Assembly: GCF_910591885.1 (NCBI RefSeq)
Contig: NC_063275.1
Location: 3,460,501 to 3,524,500 of the forward strand
Direction of reading: 5' to 3'
Length of the DNA: 64,000 bases
Source: Bombus terrestris
Lineage: Eukaryota; Arthropoda; Insecta; Hymenoptera; Apidae
Part shown: one piece after another, positions 52,661 through 62,640 of the stretch
Layout of the letters: every line of letters starts with the position of its first letter
Position numbering within the stretch: position 1 is the first letter of the stretch
Program-made: the position numbers and the translations under genes
The notes under the pieces: model-generated
Database searches by the model: none
The model's input: only the letters and a program-made list of their open reading frames with translations
Told to the model about the DNA's origin: nothing

Positions 52661-54359
52661 TTATACGATGGGGACCAAGCGTCCCTTTTTTAATTTCTTC
52701 CCTGTTCAATTATTTAATACAGACAATAATAACGATTAATAGTAATCACGTGAAATCAAGACGCCGTGGAAGATATTAGAGACTCGGATTGCTTCTTCTT
52801 TAGCCGGAGATCGGCTGTTTTCTTTCGTTCAAATGCGTATTTAACTGTATTAATTGGGCATGCTGAATATTATAATAATGACAATTAATAATGATTATAA
52901 TATAGCGAGATTCAACTTCCAGCATTGCTTCGATGCATTTTACATACTTCGTGCGGGATTTTGTATGTAATTAATTCATTCGTTGCTACTGATTTTTTTT
53001 TTTAATCTTTGTTTATTAATTCCAGGTTTTTTACATATTCTTTTTACATGATTTTTTTCCAGAATAAAGGCTCAATTCTAATTGTAGGGTGGTACAGGCA
53101 AAAGTACCGATACGCAACAGCCATGCATTATTACATTTTTTTTTTTAAGATTATTATTGCAACTTAAATTTAAGCCGCCGTTGCGCTGTGCTTATGTACG
53201 ATATTTTAAATCTATGTCCTGAAAGCCTGGACGCTACTGAGATACGTATTTTTTGACTAGAGCTGCCTCACGTTGCGTTGATGGAATTATTTAAGTGACG
53301 TTACTAACGCGATTGTTACGATTTTGTCTTCTGTGCGCTTTTAAAAATTCATTAGACATTGGCTACGTAAGAATAGCAATGGCTATTTAAAATACAGTGA
53401 TTAGAAAAAGTATTTGCACGCGTCCTTACTTTCGAACGAAGCATTTTTAAGCTACCTTTTTAGAAGTTTCATTTCCACGATACAAAATTTTTCTAGCCAT
53501 ATCGGAGCACTACTAAGTGATGCAAAATTGAATGTACTTGTTGCTTTATTAAGTTTCGGCTTCGCAGCCGGGAAATCTTCTAACTTCTCCACAGTTGATT
53601 TAACACATACAAGGTTCGTAAAGCTAAGCCTATTATTATAGAAAAATGGTCGAATAAAATGTAAAAGCACGCGCGACGTAATTTCTTATGGAAAAGTAGG
53701 AAAAAGATGTAGAGTAACATTTTTTCATTCTCGGTCTAGGTTTCGAGAAAATCGAATTTGAAAATATTTAAGTCGGTATTTAAAAATTTAATGAAACACA
53801 AGTATACTCGAACGTAACTAATTCTGGGCTAAATAATCGACAGGAGGTGACTTTACGTGCGAAAATAAGTCGGAAATGTAGAATAACATTTTCTCATAAG
53901 CCGCTTTGTTTCCAAGAAAAATAAATTGGAAAATCTATCGTATGCATGTACTATGCCGATTCTTGATTAAACATGTTCAAACTCTATTTTCTTAAAAATG
54001 ACGCATTAAACGGACAAATTTTATCTTACACTCTTTACTTATTTTCGTATTTCGAATAACGTCCTATTGATTATTTGACCTGTTAAATAAACCTGATTTT
54101 AAATAAATGCTTCCGTAGATTTCACCTTAAAAAAGTAATGCAAAACAAGGAAGGATTACATTTTTAGTCGATAAAAAGTTAACAATTCATTGTTGGAAAA
54201 GGTTATTACAAAACTTAAAAATTGCCAGAAAATAAAATTCACAAACAGGAGAAATTAAAGGAACAAAATTGAAGAAATTCAGTTGATTTCAGTGTGGTAT
54301 TTTTCAAAGCAAGGTACCACAAAAACTGGCATTTCTCAGGTCAAACACGTGACTTTACT
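52661..54359. other. AT-rich region without recognised gene
   Basis: Between the last GC-rich island and the piggyBac relic. A frame of 72 codons on the minus strand (53670-53452) has a protein-like composition (STVEKLEDFPAAKPKLNKAT) but no family I recognise, and could be part of another decayed repeat. Nothing else supported. Confidence 0.3.
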
Positions 54360-55325
54360 CTGACTCTTACGGATTCCATTTTTTGAGCAGAACTTTATGA
54401 TAAATTTGCTTTTGATATTGTAGCTGTTATAAAGATGGGCATATATATTTTCCGATGAGACATGTAGCTTTTGCAGCTGTAGTTGGTCGACCAATATTCA
54501 AAGCTGCTTGCTGAATTGCACGTTCTTCGACAATTTGCTCGACACAATTGGAGCAAACATTTTAATCGAAATAGTTTTCTGTTATTTTTTAAATATAATA
54601 CGTAGGAGTTCGAACACATAACGTGTATGAGGTGGAGAAATATTTTCTTATAATACTTCGTCCTTTTTCTTGTATTTTTTTTTAAGTGTATATGATGTAA
54701 TTACTTCATCGCTTTTGTCCACGCCGCCCACTTTCTCGTTGGTTTCCTCAATCTAATGCCTAGTTTCTCTATTTCCATCGTGTTATCATCATAAATTTTA
54801 CTAAGGAGCAATACGTCCTTTTTATCTCGTCACATCAATAGCATTATTTTGTCCTTATATCTTGCAATACACCGATCCTTTTCTAGTAAAGGTGTTTTTG
54901 TATCTCGAGGAACATCAAGTCTCTTTTGTCGCAAAGTACCAACAATATCTGTCTTAAAGTCACGTAGCTCGTTCTATGCTGGTGTATCAGTGTATGCTCC
55001 AAACGCCTGGTGTAATAGGTCACAGCAGAGTCGTAGAACGATGCGAATTGTGGTCTTATATTTAGGATAATTTTGATCATAATTTGTATCTTTTGATTTG
55101 ACTGATTTGATAGATTGACTTTCGCGAAACTTCATTCCAAAACGACTCATTTTAGAAGGAATATACCGCTTCCAAGACTTCCTGATGGACGCAGTAAAGT
55201 AGGCAAAACAATTTGGAAAATATCCGATATACGCAGAGAAAACCCACGAAATAATTCGAGGAATAACCGATATACGCATCAATGGGAATAATCAAATAAT
55301 CAAACTTTTTTTTATAAAACACACA
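54360..55325 (-). pseudogene. decayed piggyBac-like transposase
   Basis: Read on the minus strand from about 55325 down to 54360, broken pieces in shifting frames resemble a DDE transposase of the piggyBac (PGBD) family in the correct order. They are WKRYIPSKMSRFGMKF (55180-55130); NYPKYKTTIRIVLRLCCDLL (about 55070-55000); AYTDTPA followed by a stop and then DFKTDIVGTLRQKRLDVPR (about 54990-54905); KDKKDVLLLSKIYDD (about 54820-54775); and GRPTTAAKATCLIGKY near 54490-54445, which resembles the family's GRP..RLTGRHFP tail region. Stops and frameshifts interrupt it, so it cannot code for an active enzyme. No TTAA-type ends were identified around it. Identification is by remembered family motifs only. 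Confidence 0.75.
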
Positions 55326-55559
55326 CTGGCTCAACTAGAAGCGTAAAGGAAACATACCACTAAACATCGTTCATATCACTTTCTATTAAAATTTACAGCT
55401 TTCATAGTAAATGGTAATTTTTTATTTCACACGACGAGTGTACATGTCGACCGCACGGAAATAAAGTTTTGCATTGACGTGTATTCACGTCGAACGCAGT
55501 AAACTGATTAAATGCAGTCGGTAATTAGCCAAGTTCAAGTATACTTGATAAATTTACAA

Positions 55560-58010
55560 ACTTGATTTTTTCCCATTTTATCGAAGACTAAGTCGAGGAT
55601 GAACAAATTTTATTTTATATTATTTTCTTCTTTTTCCATAAGGAATCACGTCGTGCTCGCTTTTTACGTGTTTTACGATCGGATCATGTATATATATGTC
55701 GGGTTTTCGTTAGGATTTCGGGCGCGTGATAATTCTTCGTTAGAATTAGCCATCGTGATGCACAGCAAAGATCGTATTTACACGTATAAATATGTCTTTA
55801 TAAGGATTAAGGAATAATCAGTTTAACGGTTAATTAGTTTAACGAACAATAAGTTTAACGAATGCCTTTGACAATGTTCTTGGGTTCAATAACGAATCCA
55901 CGGTCAACGGAAAACTCTTTGTACAATAGAATATATTTTGTAGCACGCAGACACGTTAGCTCAGACGCTGGCTTACTTTCAGACTGACTGCCTAGACGAT
56001 ATCAGTAAACTCTCCAAGGTGATCGCAAAAATAAAAGACAGATACGGTCTCATTAGTCAATTACATATTGATCGGCAATATCAACAAAATTCCAAGCGCC
56101 GTTACTAGGCAGTCCCGCGTAAAACCAACATTGCTCCTGGCCGGGGCTTGATTCTTAATACAGCGTGTCCCTCAACATCGGTACTTCTTCTGTTAGACAT
56201 AACTTCATTCCGTGACCGTGGCTACGTTCGGCGACCAGTTATGTCACTTCGAGCCCAAGTATTGGGATCTTCTTCCCAAAGAAAGGCCGACATATATATG
56301 TCGAAGACGAAAGGAAACCGGAGCCTTTCCTATGAAATTTTGGGAAAATCCTCTAATACTTCAGTCTAAATTCTATCATAGCCGTAATTAAGCAATTTTT
56401 GTCGTTCAATCTGATTGCAATTGTTCGAGATTTGTGATGGTGAGATTGAGCTCGAGGTGACACAACTGGTCGCTGAACGCCACGGTCACGGGATGGACGT
56501 TTTGCCTGACGGAGGTGTGGAGTGGTTGTGGCTCTTCCTAGAACAGTGGTTGCGGCGGCATACGGCCTCAAGAACGGACCTAGCCACGTGTGATTTTACC
56601 TCGGAGGTCCGAATATAATGGGACACACGTTGTAGTAATAATCAAAATCCAGGCAGAGACTGTCTAACAACGGAGATTGGAACTTTCTCGATGTTTCTAA
56701 CGAGTATTTAACAAACGAACGCAATTGTAAAGCGAGGCAAATCTTCGTCAGTCTATTATTCGTGCGATCGCCTTGGAAAGTTACACATCGAGCAGTTTAT
56801 ACTGAGCACCCCAGCAATTGTATTTTGTGCTTAAAAGTATCCTACGCTTAGTGAAGAGTTATCCCGTTGACCGTGGATTCGTTATCGAGCCCAAGAACAT
56901 TGTCAATTGCACCTTGCGTGTCTAACACCACGGTTGTTCGTTAAACTTTAATTGTTACGCGCCCTAAATTCTAACGATAATCCGACATATGTATGTCGGA
57001 GATGAAAGGACATGGGGGCCTTTCTTTTGGAATGTTTGGCAAGGTCCCCGATACTTTAGTCCAGATTTTTATTATAGCTACAATTAAATAATGAAACTGA
57101 GGAATAGTTGTAATGTTCTAACCCGAGTATGGGTGCCCGAGGTTTATGACAGTGGGCTTGGGCTTGAAGCGACATAACGGGTCACTGAACGTAGCCACGG
57201 TCACGGGAGGGACCTGTACCTAACAGAGGTATGGAATAATTATACAGCTCTCCTTAAAAACAAAGATCGACCCGAGAGGTACGGAGAGGAGGAGGTTGAG
57301 TCACACCAGAATCGCGTATCACATCTAAATTCATTGTCATCGTCGATCATCCAATCGTTATTACTCGTTACTCTCTGTAATAATCACATTGGTATCCGTA
57401 AATATCATCTATAGTACATCACAACGATGGCCAATTCACGTGAAGATTCATTATACGCCCCTAACTCTAATGATAACCCAACATATATATATGTCGGAGA
57501 TGTAAGGACATCGGGCCGTTCTTTTGGAAGATTCCCCAATACTTGGGCTCGAGGTGACATAACTGGTCGCCGAACGTAGCCACGGTCACGGGATGAACGA
57601 AATATCTTACAGAGGAGGTACCAGTGTTGAGGGATACGCTGTATAAACAATCAAGTCTTGATCAGGAGCAATGCTGGTTTACGTGGAACTGCCTAGCTAC
57701 GGCACTTGGGAATTTGTTGATATTCCCGATCGATATGTATATGACATGTGTGACTGTATCTGTCTTTTATTTTGTAATCTCCTTGGAGAGTTTTCTGTCA
57801 TTGACTTGGAGTGAGTCGGAAAGTATCCCAGCGTCGGAGTTACGTGTCTGTGTCCATTGTACAAAGAGTTTACCCGTTGACCGTGGATTCGTTATTGAGC
57901 CCAGGAACATTGTCAATAGCTTTTGTTATACTTATTAATTATTTCACGCCTAAAATTTCTAATGAAACCCGACATCAGAAGTGGGATTCGAACCCACGCC
58001 CACAAAGTAT
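55560..58010. repeat. cluster of an unclassified repeat with a large inverted pair
   Basis: Several modules recur: A (GTTGACCGTGGATTCGTTA) at about 56868 and 57875 plus and 55895 minus; B (CCGACATATATGTCGG-like) near 55695, 56290, 56985 and 57480; C (CGTAGCCACGGTCACGGGA) near 57196 and 57575 plus and, with changes, 56475 plus and 56215 minus; D (GTTGAGGGATACGCTGTA) at 57628 plus and complement at about 56160; E (TCTCCTTGGAGAGTTT) at 57778 plus and complement near 56008. Module order B-C-D-E-A-B is the same on the minus strand from about 56340 to 55690 and on the plus strand from about 57455 to 57990. These two arms of about 0.55-0.65 kb face each other across a middle partial copy. No transposase was recognised. 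Confidence 0.8.
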
Positions 58011-58139
58011 ATACCATATATATACATCTATGTATAAAATTGAACGTACTTGGACCTGACTAATTGGTACCTGATTAAATGCAGCAATAAGTACAATGAC
58101 GCGTCGATACTTTGTGTAGTCACTATATGCATGTAAAAG

Positions 58140-58790
58140 CTGAGGATAAATCAGAGATTTCCACGGTGGAGGGTTTGCGGAGGGAAAGCGCGAGATGGCG
58201 GAAATCGGGTTGGAAGGGTGGAAGAAGGAGCACGAGGAGGTGAAAAAGAAGAGAATCAGAGGTGGAAGCGTGGCCCTGTTGGCGTTCAGCAACCGTTTAC
58301 GAGGCATAAACGCCGAAACAAAAGGCGGCTGGGCGCGAAACAATTAAAAACGTTACGCCCGATCGCTCTCCACCGGTTCACCCTTACCACCACCCCCACC
58401 CTATTCTTTCTTTCTTTCTTCTTTTTTTGTGTCTCTCCGCCCCTCACCGCTTATATTCACGATCATTCTCTCTCATTCTATCTAGTTCTGTCTCCGTTAT
58501 TTTTTCGCTTGGTGGCTTGTCGCGAGGCTCTTTAACCACCCCTATAGCCATCGAATCGAGAATGAAAAAGGGACCAGGAGGGGGTGGAACGTGTATAGGC
58601 ATCCCTTTCTAACTTTGGGTGCGGAGCACCCGGTTTTTGCACCCCTTTCGCCGGCGAAACACGAAAACACACGGACGGATAAACCCCGACGCCCACACGT
58701 CCCAACGTGGAAACAAAAGGGGAATCGCGACGATTTAATGACTGATCGGGCTGTTGCTCGCTGTGTCGCTTAACTCGGCTCTCTGCCATA
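58140..58790. other. GC-rich, low-complexity island
   Basis: GA-rich then CT-rich sequence with CpG-containing stretches, similar in character to the islands at 38 kb and 43 kb. Frames on both strands are low complexity. No gene supported. Confidence 0.35.
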
Positions 58791-59173
58791 TACCAAGATG
58801 TTATGTATCATGGTTTTCCTTCTTTTCCTTCGTCATATGTTATGTGGTTCTTACTTGCATCGTGCTTCTTGTTAGTTTGTCTTTCTTTCCATTTTAGCTT
58901 TTGTCTTTTGCGTTGTTCTTTAGTAAAGTAGTTTCTTTTCCGTGATGCTTCTCTCTGGTTTTATATGCAAAAGGCTGAAATATATAGAAAGTGATGTTAA
59001 AATTAAAATACATCGAGCACTAGAAACAGATATTCAAAGACGCAGTATCTGTTATTTATATATGTATTAATATATATCAATAATTCATAAACATAATTTT
59101 CGTACTAAATCATATAGAAGAATCTAGTGTAATTTAGCTCCTTTCTTCCTCTTTTCTAACCAATTAGAATCTA

Positions 59174-59254
59174 TTGGATTGGTAAATAAGTGCTTGCGGA
59201 TTTTGTCATTAGGTGGTATTGACAAAATCCGTAATCACTTAGTTGCCAACCCAA
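59174..59254. mobile_element. 81-bp palindromic mariner-type MITE
   Basis: TA at 59172-59173 and at 59255-59256 flank a near-perfect hairpin. The left arm begins TTGGATTGGTAAATAAGTG and runs to GGATTTTGTCA; the right arm read inward is TTGGGTTGGCAACTAAGTG and runs to GGATTTTGTCA. The ends and the TA duplication match mariner terminal inverted repeats. Only about 10 bases of loop separate the arms, so it is two fused ends without an interior. Confidence 0.88.
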
Positions 59255-59599
59255 TATTCCTCCAGTTCGCCTTTTCTTCTTATTTTTCTTACGTTTGTAT
59301 TCCTTCCAAGATTCTTTTTCCAAAATTTGAAGTACTTATCAAACACTAAATCAAACATCATCGTAAACCGCTATCAGCATCAAACAAGGCTATCACTTGA
59401 AACTATAAAAAAACATCAGCAAACCTCAAACACTCAGTTATATGGTGCAATGACATTCCACGTAAAATCTAGTCGGGGAACGCTCATTCATGCCAAACGC
59501 GATGAGGACCAGGCATCAGAGAATCAGATCCAGCAGCAGCTGGATGTAGTAAAATACAGCTCTCGTTCCTTCTTTCCTATCGACGAATAAAAACCAGAG

Positions 59600-60098
59600 T
59601 AGAAAAGGGGTGGGGACGTGTGGATGGTTAAAAAGCGGGTGAAAACATTCCTGGGCCGATCGCCGTGAGATTAATTAATCGGATGCGACGGGGAGTCGCG
59701 TTGAAAAAAAGACGTTTGGTCGGCGAGAGCTTCGTAATACATTCCAGTTACCGAGGCAGCCAGTGGATGGCGAAGTAAATCGGGTGCGGTGCAGCGTGCA
59801 TCGTGCACGCGCCGGAAGAACGAGCGACGAACGTGAAAAGGACTTCTCATTATTACGTATCGATACGCCCGGAAAATAGCAGAGGCCCGGCGATCCGTGG
59901 CCTCGCCGCGACAAAAATCAACACGGGGAAATCGGCGCGGTTCGAGGGCCGAGCTGAAGAAAGGCAAGTATTGAGAGCGTGAGGAAAGCGGCCCGAGATA
60001 AAGAGGGTGGATGAGACGAAGAAGAAGAAAAAGAAGAAAAGCTGGAGAGTGAAGTAGAGGGGAGTTGGAGAGAGTAGTGTGTGCTGGGGAAAAGAGGA
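59600..60098. other. GC-rich then purine-rich sequence
   Basis: CpG-containing stretch (59640-59960) grading into a GA-rich tract next to the tandem array. No coding exon supported. Confidence 0.35.
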
Positions 60099-60100
60099 AA

Positions 60101-61863
60101 AGAGCCGAATTAGGTTAGGTCCGCATTGGTGATGGGGCTAGGTTCACATCGGAATGACAATTATATTTCGATAGATATCCTGTTTTTAGGTACTTGGTTT
60201 TCGTGTTCGATATACATATGTGTATTTTGGTTGAAATATTTGGTTTAGTATTCTGTTAGTATTTCAAATTTTGGATAAACTTTCGAAAGTGATACAAATA
60301 TGGAGAATAAGGAGAAAAGGGAAACTGAAAGGAGTAGATTGTAATTGATTAGAAAGAACAGATAAGGCAGTGAATTAGGTTAGGTTTGCATTGGGAATAT
60401 GTGGGAATTGTCATGAGAATTATATTTCGATCAATATTTTGTTTTTAATGTTCGATACATATATTTGTGCTCAATATTCGATTAGTGTATGAAGTCTTGG
60501 GGAAAAATCTTGGGAGGTATACAAACGTGAAGAATAATAATAATAAGAAAACTAATAGGAATAGATTATAATTGTACAGAAAAAAAGAAGAAGTGTCGAA
60601 TTAGGTTAGATTCGCATGACATGTGTGAAGTTTTAATGAAAATTATATTTCGATGAATATTTTGCCTGTGGATATTTGTTTTTAGTGTTCGATATACGTA
60701 TTTAAGCTCAATATTCGATTAGTGTATGAAATTTTGGAGAAAAATCTTGGGAGGTGTACAAACGTGAAGAATAATAATAAGAAGAAAACTAGTAGGAATA
60801 GATTATAATTCTACAGAAAAATAGAAAAAGTGTCGAATTAGGTTAGATTCGCATGACATGTGTGAAGTTTTAATGAAAATTATATTTCGATGAATATTTT
60901 GCCTATGGATATTTGTTTTTAGTGTTCGATATACGTATTTAAGATTAATATTCAATTAGTGTTTCAAATTTTGGGGAACGATTTTGGCAGATGAAGAATA
61001 ATAATAATTTACAAACGTGAAGAAGAATAATAATAATAAGAAAACTAGTAGGAATAGATTATAATTGTACAGAAAAGAAAAAAAAGTGTTAAATTAGGTT
61101 AGATTCGCATGACATGTGTGGTGTTCTAATGAAAATTATATTTCGATGAATATTTTGCCTGTGGATATTTGTTTTTAGTGTTCGATATACGTATTTAAGC
61201 TTAATATTCGATTAGTGTATGAAATTTTGGAGAAAAATCTTGGGAGGTGTACAAACGTGAAGAATAATAATAATAAGAAAACTAGTAGGAATAGATTATA
61301 ATTCTACAGAAAAATAGAAAAAGTGTCGAATTAGGTTAGATCCGCATGACATGTGTGGAATTCTAATAAAAATTATATTTCAATGAATATTTTGTCTGTG
61401 GATATTTGTTTTTAGTGTTCGATATACGTATTTGAAGCCAATATTCGATTAGTGTATGAAATTTTGGAGAAAAATCTTGGGAGGTGTACAAACGTGAAGA
61501 ATAATAATAATAAGAAAACCAATAGGAATAGATTATAATTCTACAGAAAAATAGAAAAAGTGTCGAATTAGGTTAGATCCGCATGACATGTGTGGAGTTC
61601 TAATGAAAACTATATTTCGATGAATATTTTGCCTGTGAATATTTGTTTTTAGTGTTCGATATACGTATTTGAGCTCAATATTCGATTAGTGTTTTAAATC
61701 TTGGGAGGAGTAGAAACGTAAAGAATAAGAAGGAAAGGAAACTCGGAAGGAGTAGATTGTAATCGATTAGAAAAAACAGAAAAGAAAGTGAATTAGGTTA
61801 GGTTTGCATTAGGAATATGTGGGAATTGGAATGAGAATTATATTTCGATGGGTATCCTGTTTT
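60101..61863. repeat. tandem array of a ~237-bp unit
   Basis: The landmark TTAGGTTAG(A/G)T recurs at about 60110, 60375, 60601, 60838, 61094, 61331, 61568 and 61794. Spacings are 265, 226, 226-free interval 237, 256, 237, 237 and 226 in order from 60375 onward (226, 237, 256, 237, 237, 226). Each unit carries GATGAATATTTTGCCTGTGG, TTTTTAGTGTTCGATATACG and an AATAATAATAAGAAAAC microsatellite whose length varies. Central units are nearly identical; the outer ones (60110-60600 and after 61700) are more diverged and resemble each other. The 256-bp unit has an extra AATAATAATAA-containing stretch. Confidence 0.92.
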
Positions 61864-62374
61864 TAAATATAATAAAGCGTCAATTATCCGAATCAGTTGA
61901 GACTGAGGTAATTCGGAAAATCGAATTACCCAGCTGATAGTTGTAGAAATTAATCTTAAAATTACTTATTGAATACAGCAGTATTACTGCTGCAGTTTAA
62001 AATTTATTGTGTACCACGCAAAATATTAATTCATTTTTGAATAAATGCTTTGAAATAACGATATACGTACATTTATTATATACTTATCTAGATATAGCTT
62101 TTCACACGAATAAGAAGAACAAATATATGCAATACATAATAATATATACAATATATAACATATATAACGTATATAACATAATAATATATACAATACATAA
62201 TATACACTAATATCAAGAAAGTCTATTTTTTAAAGCAATCTATCCGGCTACAAGAACTTATGGCGATATCGACGATGAAACATGAATGGATTTCACGATC
62301 AAATACCGATTCGCATAATTGATGACTCGGATAATCGAGGTTCCGATAATATAATTGACGCTATGCCGTATTTA
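61864..62374. mobile_element. MITE-like insertion with ~24-bp terminal inverted repeats
   Basis: Left end TAAATATAATAAAGCGTCAA (61864 on) continues TTAT; the right end read inward (from 62374) is TAAATACGGCATAGCGTCAA and continues TTAT: 24 bp with about six mismatches. Subterminal CGGATAATCGAGG near the right end and ATTATCCGAAT near the left resemble pogo/Tigger-type ends. It splits a repeat unit: sequence before it ends in GTTTTTA and sequence after resumes TTTTAGTCTCCGATGTATG, equivalent to TTTTAGTGTTCGATATACG of the array. No transposase frame. Class and exact ends are uncertain. Confidence 0.7.
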
Positions 62375-62640
62375 ATTTTAGTCTCCGATGTATGTATCTT
62401 GATTCAGTATACGTTCGGTGTTCCAAATTTTGGTAAAGGAATCTTCGCAGGAATACAAACGCGAAGCATAAGAAGAACAGAAGAATTGGGCAAAGTAGAT
62501 CGTAAAAGATTAGAAAAAATAGGGCGAGAGGTAAATTAAATTACGTATAAAAATAAACTTTCACATTAAACTGTATTTCAACAGGCATTCTATTTCAGAT
62601 ATTTGCCTTTAGTGTTCCCGTTGTTGGTTGAGAAATTTCG
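62375..62640. repeat. diverged continuation of the tandem array
   Basis: Beyond the insertion, GTTCCAAATTTTGG, AATACAAACGCGAAG and AAGATTAGAAAAAATAG follow in the same order as in the array, with many substitutions, and a second partial copy starts near 62578 (TTTAGTGTTC). An old, eroded end of the array. Confidence 0.7.

Noticed and set aside
57974..58045. A minus-strand tRNA gene suggested by a perfect T-arm
   Set aside because: No acceptor-stem partner, D-arm or anticodon arm is found at the expected distances; the sequence beside it is a TATA-rich run.
58218..58535. 105-codon plus-strand frame
   Set aside because: Low-complexity Gly/Glu/Lys then Thr/Phe-rich translation of the GA/CT island.
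62007..62210. 67-codon plus-strand frame rich in Ile/Tyr/Asn
   Set aside because: Translation of an ATATAC-type simple repeat inside the MITE-like insertion.
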